DNA from: Nocardioides immobilis | GTDB taxonomy: Bacteria > Actinomycetota > Actinomycetes > Propionibacteriales > Nocardioidaceae | Direction of reading: 5' to 3' | Assembly: GCF_003515065.1 (NCBI RefSeq) | Contig: NZ_QXGH01000027.1 | Span: forward strand, 62,001-126,000 | DNA: 64,000 bases | Shown: positions 62,721 through 64,000 of the stretch, in pieces | How positions within the stretch are numbered: the first letter of the stretch is position 1 | Layout of the letters: every line of letters begins with the position of its first letter | Translations under genes and position numbers: made by a program | Notes under the pieces: model-generated | What the model was told of the DNA's origin: nothing | Database searches by the model: none | Seen by the model: the letters and a program-made list of their open reading frames with translations, nothing else

Positions 62721-63947
62721 TCAGCCTGCGACCTCACGTCCGAGGATCTGGCGGGCAATGACCCACCTTTGGATCTCGTTGGTTCCCTCGTAGATCTCAC
62801 CGATCTTCGAATCCCGGTAGAGGGCCTCAACAGGCCCAGGGGAGCCGTCGTCGCCGAGCTCGCGCGCGAAGCCGAAGCCGCCGAAGGCTTGGACGGCGTC
62901 TCGAGCGATGTCGACGGAGAGCCGGGTGCCGTACAGCTTGGCCATGGCGGCTTCGGGCTCCGGGAAGGGGTTGCCGTCATCGAGGCGCAGGGCGGCCTTG
63001 AGGTAGAGGTTGCGGGCGTTCTCGATCTCTGTTGCGCGGTCTGCGAGTAGGAACTGCCAGTGCTGGTTCGCTCCGATGACGCGGCCGAAGGCCCGTCGAC
63101 TAGAGAGGTGCTCGACCATGAGGTCAAAGGCGCGCTGAGCCATTCCGACACCGGCCGCGGCGATCCCGATCCGTCCGTAGGTCAGGGTGGCGAGTGCTTG
63201 CCGCAGCCCCTGCCCCTCGACTCCGCCGAGAAGCTCAGCTGCATCGACGTGGACGTCGTCGAAAGTCACGTCGGCAGTGAGCTGCCCACGGTTCCCCATC
63301 TTCCGATCAGGGGTGCCGACCTTCACTCCTGGCAGCGTGGTGTCGACGATGAACATGGACATTCGCTCGCCGGTACGGGCGAGGACCACGATCTCGTTCG
63401 CGACCGGGGAGTTCGAGATCCAGCGCTTGCGACCGTTGAGGACCCAGGTCGTGCCGCCGGACGTCTCGGTGGCAACGGTCTGGAGTGCCTCGATGGAGAG
63501 GTCGCTGGAGGCTTCTGGCTCAGTCGTGGCGAAGGCGCCGACGATCTCGCCGCTGACGATCTTGCGCAGCCACCGTTGCCTCTGGTCGTCCGTCCCCTGG
63601 TTGAGCGCGTTTCCCGAGAGGATGCAGTGCACGTCGAAGACGGCAGCGATGCTGCTCGAGTGGTAAGCAAGCTCTTCGATGGTCGCCGCTGTCGCTGCGG
63701 CAGGGTGGGCGAGGTCCTGGCCACCGACGTCGGCGCTGAACCCGACACCGAAGAGACCGGCCGACCCGAGCGCGCCGAACACATCCCTGGGGAACCCGTC
63801 GGTTCGTTCATCCCCGTTGGCGATCGCTGCCGCCCGCGGGGCCACGATGTCGTCTGCGATCTTTCGCGCACGGAGACGGGCGTCGATGGTCTCGCTCGGA
63901 GAGAGGAGGTCGTGGTAGAGCCGGTCGGATTGCCGCTGAACGATCAT
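62721..63947 (-). CDS. Acyl-CoA dehydrogenase
   Basis: FAD-dependent acyl-CoA dehydrogenase of 408 residues. FAD/substrate segments are FATTEPEASSD (about 138-148) and WISNSP; RxxFG in SSRRAFGRVIG; QAFGGFGFARE; and the terminal YEGTNEIQRWVIARQILGR carries the usual catalytic Glu. It faces the CoA ligase and would introduce the double bond that a crotonase then hydrates. Its promoter has a different dyad from the TATAAC family, so it may be under separate control. Confidence 0.88.
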   Translation of the reverse strand: MIVQRQSDRLYHDLLSPSETIDARLRARKIADDIVAPRAAAIANGDERTDGFPRDVFGALGSAGLFGVGFSADVGGQDLAHPAAATAATIEELAYHSSSIAAVFDVHCILSGNALNQGTDDQRQRWLRKIVSGEIVGAFATTEPEASSDLSIEALQTVATETSGGTTWVLNGRKRWISNSPVANEIVVLARTGERMSMFIVDTTLPGVKVGTPDRKMGNRGQLTADVTFDDVHVDAAELLGGVEGQGLRQALATLTYGRIGIAAAGVGMAQRAFDLMVEHLSSRRAFGRVIGANQHWQFLLADRATEIENARNLYLKAALRLDDGNPFPEPEAAMAKLYGTRLSVDIARDAVQAFGGFGFARELGDDGSPGPVEALYRDSKIGEIYEGTNEIQRWVIARQILGREVAG

Positions 63948-63952
63948 GCGTT

Positions 63953-63975
63953 CAACATATCATTTGTTGCACAAA
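63953..63975. promoter_or_regulatory. Candidate operator before the acyl-CoA dehydrogenase
   Basis: Two interleaved perfect dyads: CAACA-N7-TGTTG (63953-63969) and TTTGT-TGC-ACAAA (63963-63975), 6-28 bp upstream of the start. The regulator, if any, lies beyond the window. Confidence 0.4.
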
Positions 63976-64000
63976 CGCTTAGTGGCGTCCGCCTACTTGC

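Noticed and set aside
60182..63151. Minus-strand open frame of 989 codons opposite the hydrolase and CoA ligase
   Set aside because: Same high-GC shadow effect; the plus-strand genes carry complete catalytic motifs and ribosome sites.

Overview
The window is very GC-rich, coding-dense DNA, with many 4-bp ATGA/GTGA stop-start overlaps and frequent GTG starts. The gene content (tail of a propane-monooxygenase cluster with its own GroEL, ABC-type inositol uptake, vanAB/pca aromatic catabolism, many TetR/IclR/GntR regulators) points to a soil actinobacterium, most like Nocardioides and relatives. That assignment is inference from gene content and base composition; there is no rRNA to confirm it. 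I see no tRNA, rRNA, CRISPR array or intact transposase.

Layout. (1) 1-4421, plus strand: downstream half of a propane/alkane monooxygenase operon (amidohydrolase cut by the window edge, DUF59 protein, Zn alcohol dehydrogenase, monooxygenase-type GroEL). (2) 4508-8708, plus: a small membrane protein, an MntR-like regulator and a manganese/zinc ABC transporter. (3) 8709-9971: a gene-poor scar with a broken toxin-antitoxin-like pair. (4) 9968-22861, minus: a complete inositol catabolism operon (two Gfo/Idh dehydrogenases, IolE, IolC, aldolase, IolB, IolD, IolA, ABC transporter, TIM-barrel isomerase), divergent from a GntR regulator at 22990. (5) 24139-27389: two tandem serine hydrolases divergent from a TetR gene, with two dyads between them.

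(6) 27510-50655 reads as one lignin-aromatic block. The minus-strand operon pcaHGBDCFIJ-pobA is divergent from an IclR regulator. A minus-strand Liv-type ABC transporter with a terminal MarR gene is divergent from a plus-strand operon: aldehyde dehydrogenase, alcohol dehydrogenase, SDR, amidohydrolase, CoA ligase, MaoC hydratase, esterase, vanA, vanB. Together they could take hydroxycinnamyl alcohols, aldehydes, acids or esters through CoA-dependent side-chain shortening to vanillate or 4-hydroxybenzoate, then protocatechuate, then beta-ketoadipate and central metabolism.

(7) 50671-63947 is the least familiar region. Two copies of a TetR / crotonase / alpha-beta hydrolase module flank a gene of the linalool dehydratase-isomerase (LinD) family, an SCP2-like protein, a DUF169 protein, an MDR oxidoreductase and an SDR; a CoA ligase and an acyl-CoA dehydrogenase follow. 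Three of the promoters carry the same dyad, TATAAC-N3-GTTATA or a variant. I propose one regulon degrading a branched or terpenoid alcohol through CoA thioesters. This is the best candidate for an undescribed system here.
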